A stretch of DNA of 64,000 nt from Agromyces agglutinans (GTDB lineage Bacteria > Actinomycetota > Actinomycetes > Actinomycetales > Microbacteriaceae): NCBI RefSeq assembly GCF_009647605.1, contig NZ_WJIF01000005.1, positions 1 to 64,000 of the forward strand, in the 5' to 3' direction. The first letter of the stretch is position 1; each line of letters begins with the position of its first letter. Positions 28,800 to 36,091 of the stretch are shown here, in pieces. Both the position numbers and the translations under genes were made by a program. The notes below the pieces were generated by a model, which ran no database searches, was not told the DNA's origin, and saw nothing but the letters and a program-made list of their open reading frames with translations.

Positions 28800-28828
28800 A
28801 CTATATTGAGCGGGAGCGGACCTCGCAA
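28800..28828 (-). promoter_or_regulatory. livJHMGF promoter
   Basis: On the minus strand TTGCGA (complement of 28823-28828) and TATAGT (complement of 28800-28805) are spaced by 17 bases. The predicted start falls near 28793, inside the second LacI-type operator, which explains how binding would block transcription. Confidence 0.65.
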
Positions 28829-28916
28829 TGGTGCGGCAGGATTCGGATGCCTCGCCGCCGTCGAGATCCGGGATGCCGCCGGCCCCGCCGCCGGCGCCGA
28901 CACGGGAAGAGGGGCG

Positions 28917-29954
28917 ATGAAGCAGCCGGAGGCGACTCGGTTGGTCGACGTGGCGGCCGCGGCCGGCGTCTCGCTGGCCACGGCCTCGCGAGCGATGTCG
29001 GGCGGTTCCGGCGTCTCCGACGAGCTCGCCGGCCACGTCCGCGCCATCGCCGACCGACTGGGCTACATCCCGAACGTGCACGCGCGCGGGCTCGCGGGCG
29101 GACTCATCGCGAGCATCGGACTCGTCGTGCACGAGATCGGCGACCCCTACTTCGCGGAGATCTCGAGCGGAGTCATCCATCGCGCCGCCGCCGACGGGCA
29201 GTCGGTGCAGATCACGCACGCCGACCGCGACCCTGTGAGCGAACTCGCCCAGGTGAGCGCCCTCGTGATGCAGCGCGTCGGCTCGATCATCATCGCCGGC
29301 TCGGGCTACACCGACGCCGCACTCGAGGCGCCGCTCGACGAGGCCCTCGCGCGGTACCGTGCTCGCGGAGGCCGGGTCGCCGTCATCGGCCGCCATCACC
29401 TCGCGGTCGACGCCGTGCTGCCCGACAACGTGGGCGCGGGCCGGTCGATCGCGCAGCACCTGGTCGGGCTCGGCCACCGCCGCGTCGGCCTCGTGGCCGG
29501 CCCGCTCGACCTGAACACCGTGCAGGACCGCCTCGACGGACTGCGGTCGGTGTTCGCGCGCGCGGGCGTCGCGACGCACACCGTGTCGCACGCGTTCACG
29601 CGCGAGGGCGGCATCGACGGCACGAACGAACTGCTCGACGCCGGCCGCGACGTCACGGCGATCGTCGCGCTGAACGACGCGATGGCGCTCGGCGCGCTGC
29701 GGGTGCTGCGCGAACGGGGCATCCGCGTGCCCGACGAGATGTCGGTCGCCGGCGTCGACGACATCACCGTGGTCGCCGATATCGCGCCGGCCCTGACGAC
29801 CGCGAGGATCCCGATGGCGGAGATGGGCCGCGAGGCGGTCGCGCTGACCCTTCGCCGCGAGGCCGACGAGCCGCGACGCATCGAGCTCGGGCACGAACTC
29901 GTCGTGCGCCAGTCGACGAGTGCGCCGCGGGTCGGGTACAACTCCCCATCGTGA
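28917..29954 (+). CDS. LacI-family transcriptional regulator
   Basis: A 345-residue repressor. The N-terminal helix-turn-helix reads LVDVAAAAGVSLATASRAMSG (about 9-29), followed by the hinge helix (NVHARGLAGG, where the usual hinge Ala residues are present) and a periplasmic-binding-like effector domain (SIGLVVHEIGDPYFAEI; FTREGGIDGTNELL; VAGVDDITVVADIAPALTT). It is divergent from livJ, with matching operators in between, so it is the likely repressor of the transporter. Its effector is probably the transported compound or a metabolite of it. A GAAGAGGGG ribosome site precedes the ATG. Confidence 0.92.
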   Translation: MKQPEATRLVDVAAAAGVSLATASRAMSGGSGVSDELAGHVRAIADRLGYIPNVHARGLAGGLIASIGLVVHEIGDPYFAEISSGVIHRAAADGQSVQITHADRDPVSELAQVSALVMQRVGSIIIAGSGYTDAALEAPLDEALARYRARGGRVAVIGRHHLAVDAVLPDNVGAGRSIAQHLVGLGHRRVGLVAGPLDLNTVQDRLDGLRSVFARAGVATHTVSHAFTREGGIDGTNELLDAGRDVTAIVALNDAMALGALRVLRERGIRVPDEMSVAGVDDITVVADIAPALTTARIPMAEMGREAVALTLRREADEPRRIELGHELVVRQSTSAPRVGYNSPS

Positions 29955-30015
29955 GGGTTCCCCGGGCGCTGCTAGCCTGACGCCGGCGCTGGGCATCCGG
30001 CCGGGAGGAGTCGCA

Positions 30016-30567
30016 GTGCACACGAACACCGTCACCCGTCGTCGACGTATCGGCATCGCCCTCGCAGCTGCTGCCTCGAGCATCGCCCTCGTGGTGGGAG
30101 TTCCCTCGGTCGCCCAGGCGGCCGCCCTACCCGACGGGTTGTACAAGGCGCCGTGGGAGTCGTGCGTCTGGGAATACAGCGCCAGTGGCGGACGCAGCTA
30201 CGTCTCGGCCGATCGGTGGAAAGCCCTCGGATACCCGGCGGTCACGACGAGCGTGCAGTTCGGCCGCGAGGCGTCGTTCATCTGGAAGAACGGCACGTCG
30301 TCGCACGAGATCTTCGCCGATACGTCTCGGTTCATGGCTACGCCGTGCGGCGCGCACAAGCTGACGTTCGACGAGTGGCGTGCGATGGGAGCACCGACCC
30401 CCGTCACGATGAACGCACAGTTCTACCGGGTGAACGGCAGCTCGACCCTCTACGGGCGCATGTTCACATTGGGCGAGACGTATTACCCGACGATGCGCCC
30501 CATCAACTATGCCGAGTGGACCGAACTCGGGTTCCCGACGCCGCACGTTGTGTCGCGACTGCCGTAA
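30016..30567 (+). CDS. Secreted protein with a repeated W-x-x-LG-x-P motif
   Basis: A 183-residue exported protein. A basic N-terminus (TRRRRIG) and a hydrophobic core ending AQAAA form a signal peptide of about 36 residues. The mature part repeats a short motif three times: DRWKALGYPAV, DEWRAMGAPTPV and AEWTELGFPTPHVV, each after a Y/F-containing strand, which suggests a small repeat fold that may bind wall glycans. Three Cys residues... only two are clear in the mature part (SCVW and TPCG) and could form a disulfide. The GTG start is preceded by GGAGGAG. I do not recognise a named family. Confidence 0.75.
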   Translation: MHTNTVTRRRRIGIALAAAASSIALVVGVPSVAQAAALPDGLYKAPWESCVWEYSASGGRSYVSADRWKALGYPAVTTSVQFGREASFIWKNGTSSHEIFADTSRFMATPCGAHKLTFDEWRAMGAPTPVTMNAQFYRVNGSSTLYGRMFTLGETYYPTMRPINYAEWTELGFPTPHVVSRLP

Positions 30568-30586
30568 CTCACAGACGTGGTGCGCA

Positions 30587-30611
30587 CCCGACGGCCGTGC
30601 CGGCCGCCGGG
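30587..30611. terminator. Hairpin between two convergent genes
   Basis: CCCGACGGCC and GGCCGCCGGG pair with a single A-C mismatch around a five-base loop. It sits in the 49-base gap between the secreted-protein gene and the convergent MBL-fold gene, so it may terminate both. Confidence 0.5.
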
Positions 30612-30616
30612 CGGCG

Positions 30617-31450
30617 CTACCAGGCCACCCCGTTCGCCAACGCGACCTCGACGGCCGCGGCGGCGCTGCCGATCCACGGCTCGCCGTGGCCCGTCAGCAT
30701 CACACGCGCGGTCGAATCCCGCAGCACGGCGAGCGACGCGCGCGCCAGCTCGGCGTCGTGATGGAACATCTCCGGAAGCAGCTGTGGACCCACGATCGGC
30801 GAGATGCGGTGACGCGTGATGAGCGCGTCGCCGACGACGATCACGCCCGAATCCTCGAACTCGAACACTGCGTGCCCGCTGGTGTGGCCGGCGACGAGCC
30901 GCACGCGTGGCCGCCCGGGCACCTCCACGATCCCGCCATCGACACGGCCACCGACCCGGCCATCCACCCGGCCGCCGCGCACCGGCAGCGGCGAGGCGCT
31001 CGGCACCCCGAGGCGCGCTCCGCCGCGCAGCAGCGGCAGCATGCCAGACACCCAGCGGGCCACTCCCGGTCGCCACAGGTTGCGGACCACATCGGCCGGC
31101 CCCGCCTGCTCGAGCCTCTCCCGCCGCACGTTGGCGAGTTCGTCGACGTGGGCGTACACCGGCGTGCCGTACGTCTCGGCGAGCCAGGCGGCACCGCCGA
31201 GGTGGTCGGCATGGCCGTGCGTCACGAGCACCGCCGTCACGTCCTCGGGGCGGCATCCCACCGCGCGAAGGGACGCCTCCAGCAACCGGCGCTGGCCCGC
31301 GTACCCGGAATCGACGAGCGTCACCCCGTCGGGTCCGACGTGCATGACCCAGTTGACGTGCTCGGTCTGCGCGAGGTGGATGCGGTCGCCGATCGCGTCG
31401 ACGCGCAGCGCGGCCCGCCCGCGAGTGGTGCCGCGCCCCGCCCGGTTCAT
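30617..31450 (-). CDS. MBL-fold metallo-hydrolase
   Basis: A 277-residue metallo-beta-lactamase-fold enzyme. The zinc motif VTHGHADHLGG (about 88-98) has all His/Asp ligands of HxHxDH; further ligands are the His in LVAGHTSGH (about 190) and the Asp in VVGDAL (about 213); the last His is in LTGHGEPW. It is a general hydrolase, with lactonase or glyoxalase-II-like activity possible. A Gly/Arg/Val-rich stretch (about 155-178) is an unusual insertion. The start ATG overlaps the stop of the upstream DUF385 gene as ATGA, so the two are co-translated. Confidence 0.88.
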   Translation of the reverse strand: MNRAGRGTTRGRAALRVDAIGDRIHLAQTEHVNWVMHVGPDGVTLVDSGYAGQRRLLEASLRAVGCRPEDVTAVLVTHGHADHLGGAAWLAETYGTPVYAHVDELANVRRERLEQAGPADVVRNLWRPGVARWVSGMLPLLRGGARLGVPSASPLPVRGGRVDGRVGGRVDGGIVEVPGRPRVRLVAGHTSGHAVFEFEDSGVIVVGDALITRHRISPIVGPQLLPEMFHHDAELARASLAVLRDSTARVMLTGHGEPWIGSAAAAVEVALANGVAW

Positions 31451-31893
31451 GTCGCCGGTTCGCAGATCACGACCGGGATGACGCGCGCCGTGCGCTCCTG
31501 GTACCGCCGGTAGCCGGCGTAGCTGCGGACGACGCGCGGCCACAGCGCGGCCCGCTCGTCGGCGTCGGCGGTGCGCGCGATCATCGGGCGCAGCCCGGTC
31601 CTCGTCGTCAGCTCGACGCGCGGGTCGGCGACGAGGTTGAGGTACCAGGCCGGATGCCGGTCGGCCCCGCCCTTCGACGCGACGAGCACGATGCGATCGT
31701 CATCGACGATCGGCGCGGTCAGCATCGCCGACCGGCGCTCGCCGCTGCGTCGGCCCCGGGTGTGCAGTTCGACGACCTCGAGCCGCCCGAGCCGCCAGCC
31801 GAGCCGGCCGCCGGTCACGCGGATGACGAGCCGGTGCAGGCCCGCGAGGAACGCGAGCGTCCGATCCCCGACGACCCCGCCGTCTGCGCCCAT
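31447..31893 (-). CDS. DUF385 / deazaflavin-dependent nitroreductase-family protein
   Basis: A 148-residue protein of the F420-binding Ddn-like family (DUF385). Recognisable parts are VVELHTRGRRSGERRSAMLTA in pieces at about 40-60, VLVASKGGADRHPAWYLNLVADPRVEL (about 70-96) and the WPRVVRSYAGYRRYQERTAR helix near the end. Members reduce nitro or quinone substrates with coenzyme F420H2. It is coupled to the MBL-fold gene downstream. The ATG lies six bases after TAGCCT with no ribosome site, a leaderless pattern. Confidence 0.88.
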   Translation of the reverse strand: MGADGGVVGDRTLAFLAGLHRLVIRVTGGRLGWRLGRLEVVELHTRGRRSGERRSAMLTAPIVDDDRIVLVASKGGADRHPAWYLNLVADPRVELTTRTGLRPMIARTADADERAALWPRVVRSYAGYRRYQERTARVIPVVICEPAT

Positions 31894-31917
31894 GCCCCGA
31901 GGCTACGCGCCCGCGGT

Positions 31918-32550
31918 TCAGGACGCAGCGGGCTCCCAGACGAATCCGTCTGGGTCGGTGAACGCGCCGCCGTCGGAGTTGATGCGGATGCGGTGCGAAC
32001 CCGAACCCTCGGCGTCGACACCGGCCTGCTTCGCGAGCGCACGCCGCTTGTAGAGGCCCAGCCCGATCGGGCTCTGCCCGGTCTCGAAGTCGACGTAGCT
32101 GCCGAAGCTCTTGCCGACGGCGAGCCCGCGGCCAGTGTAGAGCTTCTTGCTCGCCGAGACGTCTTCGGCGCCGAGCAGCAGCACGAGGTGCTCGAACTCG
32201 CGCGTGGCCGGCGCGGTGTCCTTCTTCTGCGAGGTCGCGAGGTTCCAGATCGCGCCGTCGGGCGCCTGCACGACGCCGCCGACGCCCCACATCGACTTCT
32301 CGACGGGCTTCAGCTGGGTCGCGCCCGCGGCGAGCGCCGCGTCGAAGAGCGCTTGCACGTTGCCGGGCTGCGCGACGACGAGCGAGAGCGTGAATCCGCG
32401 GAATCCGCTGGTCGGGGCATCCGATTCGACGGTGCGCACCTGGTTCTCGAGGCCGAACGCGTCTCGGTAGAAGCGAGCGGATGCCTCGGGCTCGGCGGTC
32501 TCGATCGTGATCGAGTCGATGGTCGTGATCTTCGTTGCTGTGGTGTCCAT
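31918..32550 (-). CDS. VOC-family (glyoxalase/bleomycin-resistance-like) protein
   Basis: A 210-residue protein with two vicinal-oxygen-chelate modules: IDSITIETAEPEASARFYRDAFG (about 10-32) and EFEHLVLLLGAEDVSASKKLYTGRGL (about 118-143), the second ending FTDPDGFVWEP, the usual VOC closing strand. Activity cannot be assigned; metal ligands are not clear. The ATG lies seven bases after TACCTT, without a ribosome site. It is 24 bases from the downstream DUF385 gene on the same strand. Confidence 0.85.
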   Translation of the reverse strand: MDTTATKITTIDSITIETAEPEASARFYRDAFGLENQVRTVESDAPTSGFRGFTLSLVVAQPGNVQALFDAALAAGATQLKPVEKSMWGVGGVVQAPDGAIWNLATSQKKDTAPATREFEHLVLLLGAEDVSASKKLYTGRGLAVGKSFGSYVDFETGQSPIGLGLYKRRALAKQAGVDAEGSGSHRIRINSDGGAFTDPDGFVWEPAAS

Positions 32551-32709
32551 GACTGCGAAGGTACGCGGGGTCGAACGGGGCGCGCTTCTCGATTCCTGCT
32601 CGATCCGCACTGGCCCGTCAACCCGCTACCGGACGCATCCGATCGGCGTACCGTGGCGCCGAACCGACCGCGCACGACCGACCGCGCACGACCGCGAAGG
32701 AGGGCCACC

Positions 32710-32943
32710 ATGGCCGACGGCGATGTCGAGACCCGCTCGAACCGAGGGCAGTGGGAGAACCGCGTGGAGGGGCATCCCGAGCTCTCGCAGAGCTTCGCGA
32801 GCCGCGACGAGGCCGTCGATGCGGGACGGCTGTACGCCGAGGAGCACGGCGCAGCGCACACCGTCGTCGACAGCGATCCGACCGGCGCGATCACCGACGA
32901 GGACCCGGCGTCGGGCGAGCCGGCTTCGGGCGACTTCGGCTGA
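32710..32943 (+). CDS. Small DUF2188-like protein
   Basis: A 77-residue acidic protein. The pattern GQWENRVEGHPELSQSFASRDEAVDAGRLYAEEHGAAHTVVD is that of DUF2188 (short proteins with a W..R.EG....S.....KEEAI..GRE.A motif). AAGGAGGGCC before the ATG is a strong ribosome site. The C-terminus is Asp/Glu/Pro-rich. Function unknown. Confidence 0.8.
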   Translation: MADGDVETRSNRGQWENRVEGHPELSQSFASRDEAVDAGRLYAEEHGAAHTVVDSDPTGAITDEDPASGEPASGDFG

Positions 32944-33055
32944 GCGCCGGCGCGTCTACCCGCTTGGCTCCCGAGTACACAGGATGAGCGGGTTCAGGAC
33001 CTCGCATACAGGCTCGTAGGTCGCCTGGTCCTGCGAATTCGCAGTAGCTCAGGCG

Positions 33056-33292
33056 TCAGGCGGCGTGGCGTCCGCGCGCGGTGCGGGACGTCGTGAGCGG
33101 GTGGAGCGCGACCGCACGGATGCGGCGACGGGTCGCATGCGGGGCTTCGCGACGCACGGCCGGCGCCTCGGTGCGCGCCGGCACCACCGCCGCCGAGCCC
33201 GGCCGCGGGTGGTCGGCCACGCGGGCGCACGCGCACGGCAGTACGGCGAGGTCGCCGAGCGGCCCGATCACGTATTCGAGGTGGGTCGCCAT
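33056..33292 (-). CDS. Small basic protein of unknown function
   Basis: A 78-residue protein starting MATHLEYVIGPLGDLAVLP, with a basic, His/Arg-rich second half. GGAAGGAG stands eight bases before the ATG, which is the main reason to believe it. No family is recognised. The N-terminal 20 residues could form a strand-helix unit; the rest has low complexity, so the real extent is uncertain. Confidence 0.45.
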   Translation of the reverse strand: MATHLEYVIGPLGDLAVLPCACARVADHPRPGSAAVVPARTEAPAVRREAPHATRRRIRAVALHPLTTSRTARGRHAA

Positions 33293-33501
33293 GGCGTTGC
33301 TCCTTCCGTTGCGCGCGGGTGCGAACACCCTTCTGCCCCGAGAGATGCAGGATGCCCCGGATCATGACGCGAGACATCCGGAGCATCCCTGAGATCACCC
33401 GGGGATGCCACCGCCGTTACCGTGCCGTTGCCGGTTCAGCAAACGGGCGTGCCGATCGAGCACGGGTTCCGTATCGTCGTCACGCGAGCGGAAGGAACCG
33501 G

Positions 33502-34194
33502 ATGACTCGACACGGGCACGATCACTCCCCCGGCGGCACCCACCGGCACGGCGAACCCGATGCCGGCGCGATGTTCGAGGCGCCGAGCTGGGAGGAGCGC
33601 TACTCCGGCGAGCAGTCGGTGTGGAGCGGCAGGCCGAACGCGCAACTCGTGGCCGAGGCATCCGGTCTGACGCCGGGAACCGCGCTCGACGTCGGCTGCG
33701 GCGAGGGCGGCGACGTCATCTGGCTGGCGCAGCAGGGCTGGCGGGTGACGGGCGCGGACTTCTCCGCCAACGGCCTCGCGCGCGCGGCCCGGCACGCCGA
33801 GGAGGCGGGCCTCGCCGCCCGAACCGACTGGTGGCAGGTGGACGCGCGCACGTTCGACGCCGGAGGCCGATCGTACGATCTCGTCATCACGCACTTCCTG
33901 CATCCGCCGGACGGCGGGATGGTGGAGGTCACGCGTCGGCTGGCCGGGACCGTCGCGCCCGGCGGGCACCTGCTCGTCGTGGGGCACGCACCCTCAGAAG
34001 GCTTCCCGCACCTGACGGACGAACACCGGAGGGCGATGTTCCTCGCCGAGGAGCTCCTGCCCGCCCTGCCCGACGACTTCGTGGCGCTCGTCGTCGAGCA
34101 GCGCCCCCGCACGATGACGCGCGACGGCGTGACGATGGACGTGCACGACTCGACGCTGCTGGCGCGACGCCGAGGATCCCCGCCGGTCGAGTAG
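33502..34194 (+). CDS. SAM-dependent methyltransferase with His-rich N-terminus
   Basis: A 230-residue class I methyltransferase. The SAM-binding motif I reads ALDVGCGEGGDVIWLAQ (about 63-79), motif II is VTGADFSANGLARA, and the GGHLLVVGHAP strand follows. The opening residues MTRHGHDHSPGGTHRHGE are His-rich and may bind metal, a feature seen in TehB/thiopurine-type methyltransferases of tellurite or metal resistance; this link is inference. GGAAGGAAC precedes the ATG. The final residues PVE and the TAG stop are provided by the repeat element at 34183-34211. Confidence 0.88.
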   Translation: MTRHGHDHSPGGTHRHGEPDAGAMFEAPSWEERYSGEQSVWSGRPNAQLVAEASGLTPGTALDVGCGEGGDVIWLAQQGWRVTGADFSANGLARAARHAEEAGLAARTDWWQVDARTFDAGGRSYDLVITHFLHPPDGGMVEVTRRLAGTVAPGGHLLVVGHAPSEGFPHLTDEHRRAMFLAEELLPALPDDFVALVVEQRPRTMTRDGVTMDVHDSTLLARRRGSPPVE

Positions 34195-34211
34195 CGCAGC
34201 GTATCGAGACC
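34183..34211. repeat. Microbacteriaceae-type intergenic repeat, copy 2 (inverted)
   Basis: CCGGTCGAGTAG (34183-34194) and GTATCGAGACC (34201-34211) are the inverted ends of the element at 6576-6617. As there, the GTCGAGTAG portion supplies the last two residues (Val-Glu) and the TAG stop of the neighbouring gene. Confidence 0.7.
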
Positions 34212-34230
34212 CGATGCGCTCTGCGCCGGC

Positions 34231-35091
34231 TCACCTCGTCGGTTCGAACCGGTGCACCCGCCGTTCGCCGATGTCGCGCGAGCGGACCTGCCGACGCGCG
34301 GGCGTGTTCGCCTTCGCGACGCCCGTGACGAGCGCGAGCTGCCGCGCCATGTCCTCCGATCCCCAGTACTCGCCGTGCTTGAGCTCGGTGCTCGTCGACC
34401 ACCAGCCGCCGGTCCACCGCCCTGGCGGGCCGGCCGAACGGCCGACCGCTCGCCCGCCGTCGCGCTCACCACCGGGGGTGGATCCGCGGGCGAGGAACAT
34501 GCCCGGGCGGAACAGACCTCTCAGCACCGGATCCTTCAGCGACGACCGCACGACCTGCGTGGTGCGGGGCAGGTTCGACGAGCCGTACCTCGCGCCGTCG
34601 CGGCAATCGGCTTCGGGCACCGCGGCCGCCATCAGGTACGTCGCCCGCACCCGGACGCGAGGATGCTCCGCGCCGAGCTCGGCCAGGGCCGACAGCACGA
34701 CCCGGCATCCGAGCGAGTGGCCCACGAGCACGACCGAGCGCGAGTACGTGCGCTCGATCAGCTGCGCGATGCGTCGTCCCGATTCCTCGGCGGGTCCGAC
34801 CCGAAGCGAGAACGTCGGCACCGAGACGAGCGGCCCCCACGGGTGGTCGCCCGGCCAGTGGACGCCGAGGAACACCACGCCTCGACGACTCGCGGCGCTC
34901 ACGTGCGTCGCGAACTCGCCGTAGCCGCGTTCGGCGCGACCCCGGTTCGTCGCGAAGCCGTGCACGAGCACGACGAGCGTGCCACGCAGGAAGACCTCCG
35001 ACGGCAGGGCCGGCGCCTCATCGACGACCCGGAAGCCGAATCGCCCTCCCTGCCGGAGTTCGACGTGCGAGATCGTCAGCGGTCGCGCCAT
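34231..35091 (-). CDS. Alpha/beta hydrolase
   Basis: A 286-residue hydrolase. LVVLVHGFATNRG (about 38-50) gives the oxyanion loop, and VVLVGHSLGCRVVLSAL (about 118-134) the nucleophile elbow with GHSLG. The acid and His of the triad are not certain; HGEYWGSED (about 240) is a good candidate for the His. The start at 35091 overlaps the stop of the upstream membrane gene by 16 bases, so the two are probably one translational unit. The C-terminal 35 residues are basic. Substrate unknown. Confidence 0.8.
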   Translation of the reverse strand: MARPLTISHVELRQGGRFGFRVVDEAPALPSEVFLRGTLVVLVHGFATNRGRAERGYGEFATHVSAASRRGVVFLGVHWPGDHPWGPLVSVPTFSLRVGPAEESGRRIAQLIERTYSRSVVLVGHSLGCRVVLSALAELGAEHPRVRVRATYLMAAAVPEADCRDGARYGSSNLPRTTQVVRSSLKDPVLRGLFRPGMFLARGSTPGGERDGGRAVGRSAGPPGRWTGGWWSTSTELKHGEYWGSEDMARQLALVTGVAKANTPARRQVRSRDIGERRVHRFEPTR

Positions 35092-35966
35092 CTCGCGGCC
35101 CCCGCGCTGAGATCGCGCACCACCCACGCCAGGAAACCGCCCACCACGAACGATGCCAGGGTGATCGGCATCACCGCGGCGCCCGGCACGAGCATCGCGG
35201 TCGCCCACCCGATCACGCCCGCGAGTACGACTGCGCTGAGCTGCATCGTCCGTCGCCACCGCTGCGAGACGATGATCTGGAACGACTCGATGCCCCGCTG
35301 CAGCGCGGCGTTCAGCAGGGCGGCGTTCCAGTCGTCGGTCGGGTCGGGCAGCGGTTCCGCGCCCCGCGACGTCGACGTCGGCATCGAGGGCTGGGGCGAG
35401 CCCTTCGACGCAGCTTCGGGATCCCGCCCCGTGAACACGACCATGAGATCGGGATGCCCCACCGGCGAAGCCAGCACGAGCTCGCCGAGATCCGACAGCT
35501 GGGCCGCGAGCTGCTCGGTCGGGGCGTCGAGGTACTCCGTCTGCGCCACCCCGAAGGTGTTACGGTGGCCGTCGGGGTCAGACTTCCGCGGTCGCCGTCG
35601 TGGTGCGGTGCCCAGCGCAAGCACCATGAGGTCGTCGAAGGCCCTCTCCGTCGCGGCCTCCTCCGCTGCGTCGGAGCCGACCGGCAGGGTCGCTTCGATC
35701 CGCTTGCGCATCCACGCCTTGAGCTGTCGCGCGTGGAAGTAGCCGCGGAGGTACAGCACGCGCTTCGCGATCTCGAGCAACGCGCACGCGGCGACGGCGC
35801 TGAAGACGACGATCCAGATGAGCGCGGGAATCAGGTCGGGTGTGATCGGCACGGCCATGAACCAGCCGACGAACAGCACGAGTGCGAGGATGCCGCCGAT
35901 GACGAGGACGCCGGGCCCCACCGCCCAGAGGACTCCCGGGGCGCGGTCCTTCGGCTGTTCCCCCAT
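35076..35966 (-). CDS. Membrane protein of unknown function, coupled to the hydrolase
   Basis: A 296-residue protein. Two hydrophobic segments near the N-terminus (about 16-36, 44-64), a charged cytoplasmic middle (about 70-225) and two more at the C-terminus (about 240-280) suggest four membrane passes with a large internal domain. GGAGGGTCGGC precedes the ATG. It lies between the TPR protein gene (125 bases upstream on the same strand) and the hydrolase gene that overlaps its end. No family recognised. Confidence 0.75.
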   Translation of the reverse strand: MGEQPKDRAPGVLWAVGPGVLVIGGILALVLFVGWFMAVPITPDLIPALIWIVVFSAVAACALLEIAKRVLYLRGYFHARQLKAWMRKRIEATLPVGSDAAEEAATERAFDDLMVLALGTAPRRRPRKSDPDGHRNTFGVAQTEYLDAPTEQLAAQLSDLGELVLASPVGHPDLMVVFTGRDPEAASKGSPQPSMPTSTSRGAEPLPDPTDDWNAALLNAALQRGIESFQIIVSQRWRRTMQLSAVVLAGVIGWATAMLVPGAAVMPITLASFVVGGFLAWVVRDLSAGAARWRDR

Positions 35967-36091
35967 GCCGACCCTCCGCTCCCGGGTTGAGCCCCATCGT
36001 CCTGATCGGGCCACACGACTCGCCACCCCCAGAACAAGGCACACGGAGGCTTCGTTTCGAGAACTGCTCTCAAGCGATTCTTGAAATCAGC

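Noticed and set aside
34238..34252. tRNA T-loop-like GGTTCGAACC
   Set aside because: It lies in the hydrolase C-terminal codons and no acceptor, D or anticodon arms can be built around it.
36060..36090. TCAAG-N5-CTTGA considered as a second HAIR operator
   Set aside because: Arms are only five bases, spacing differs from the clp site and it is not placed before a heat-shock gene.
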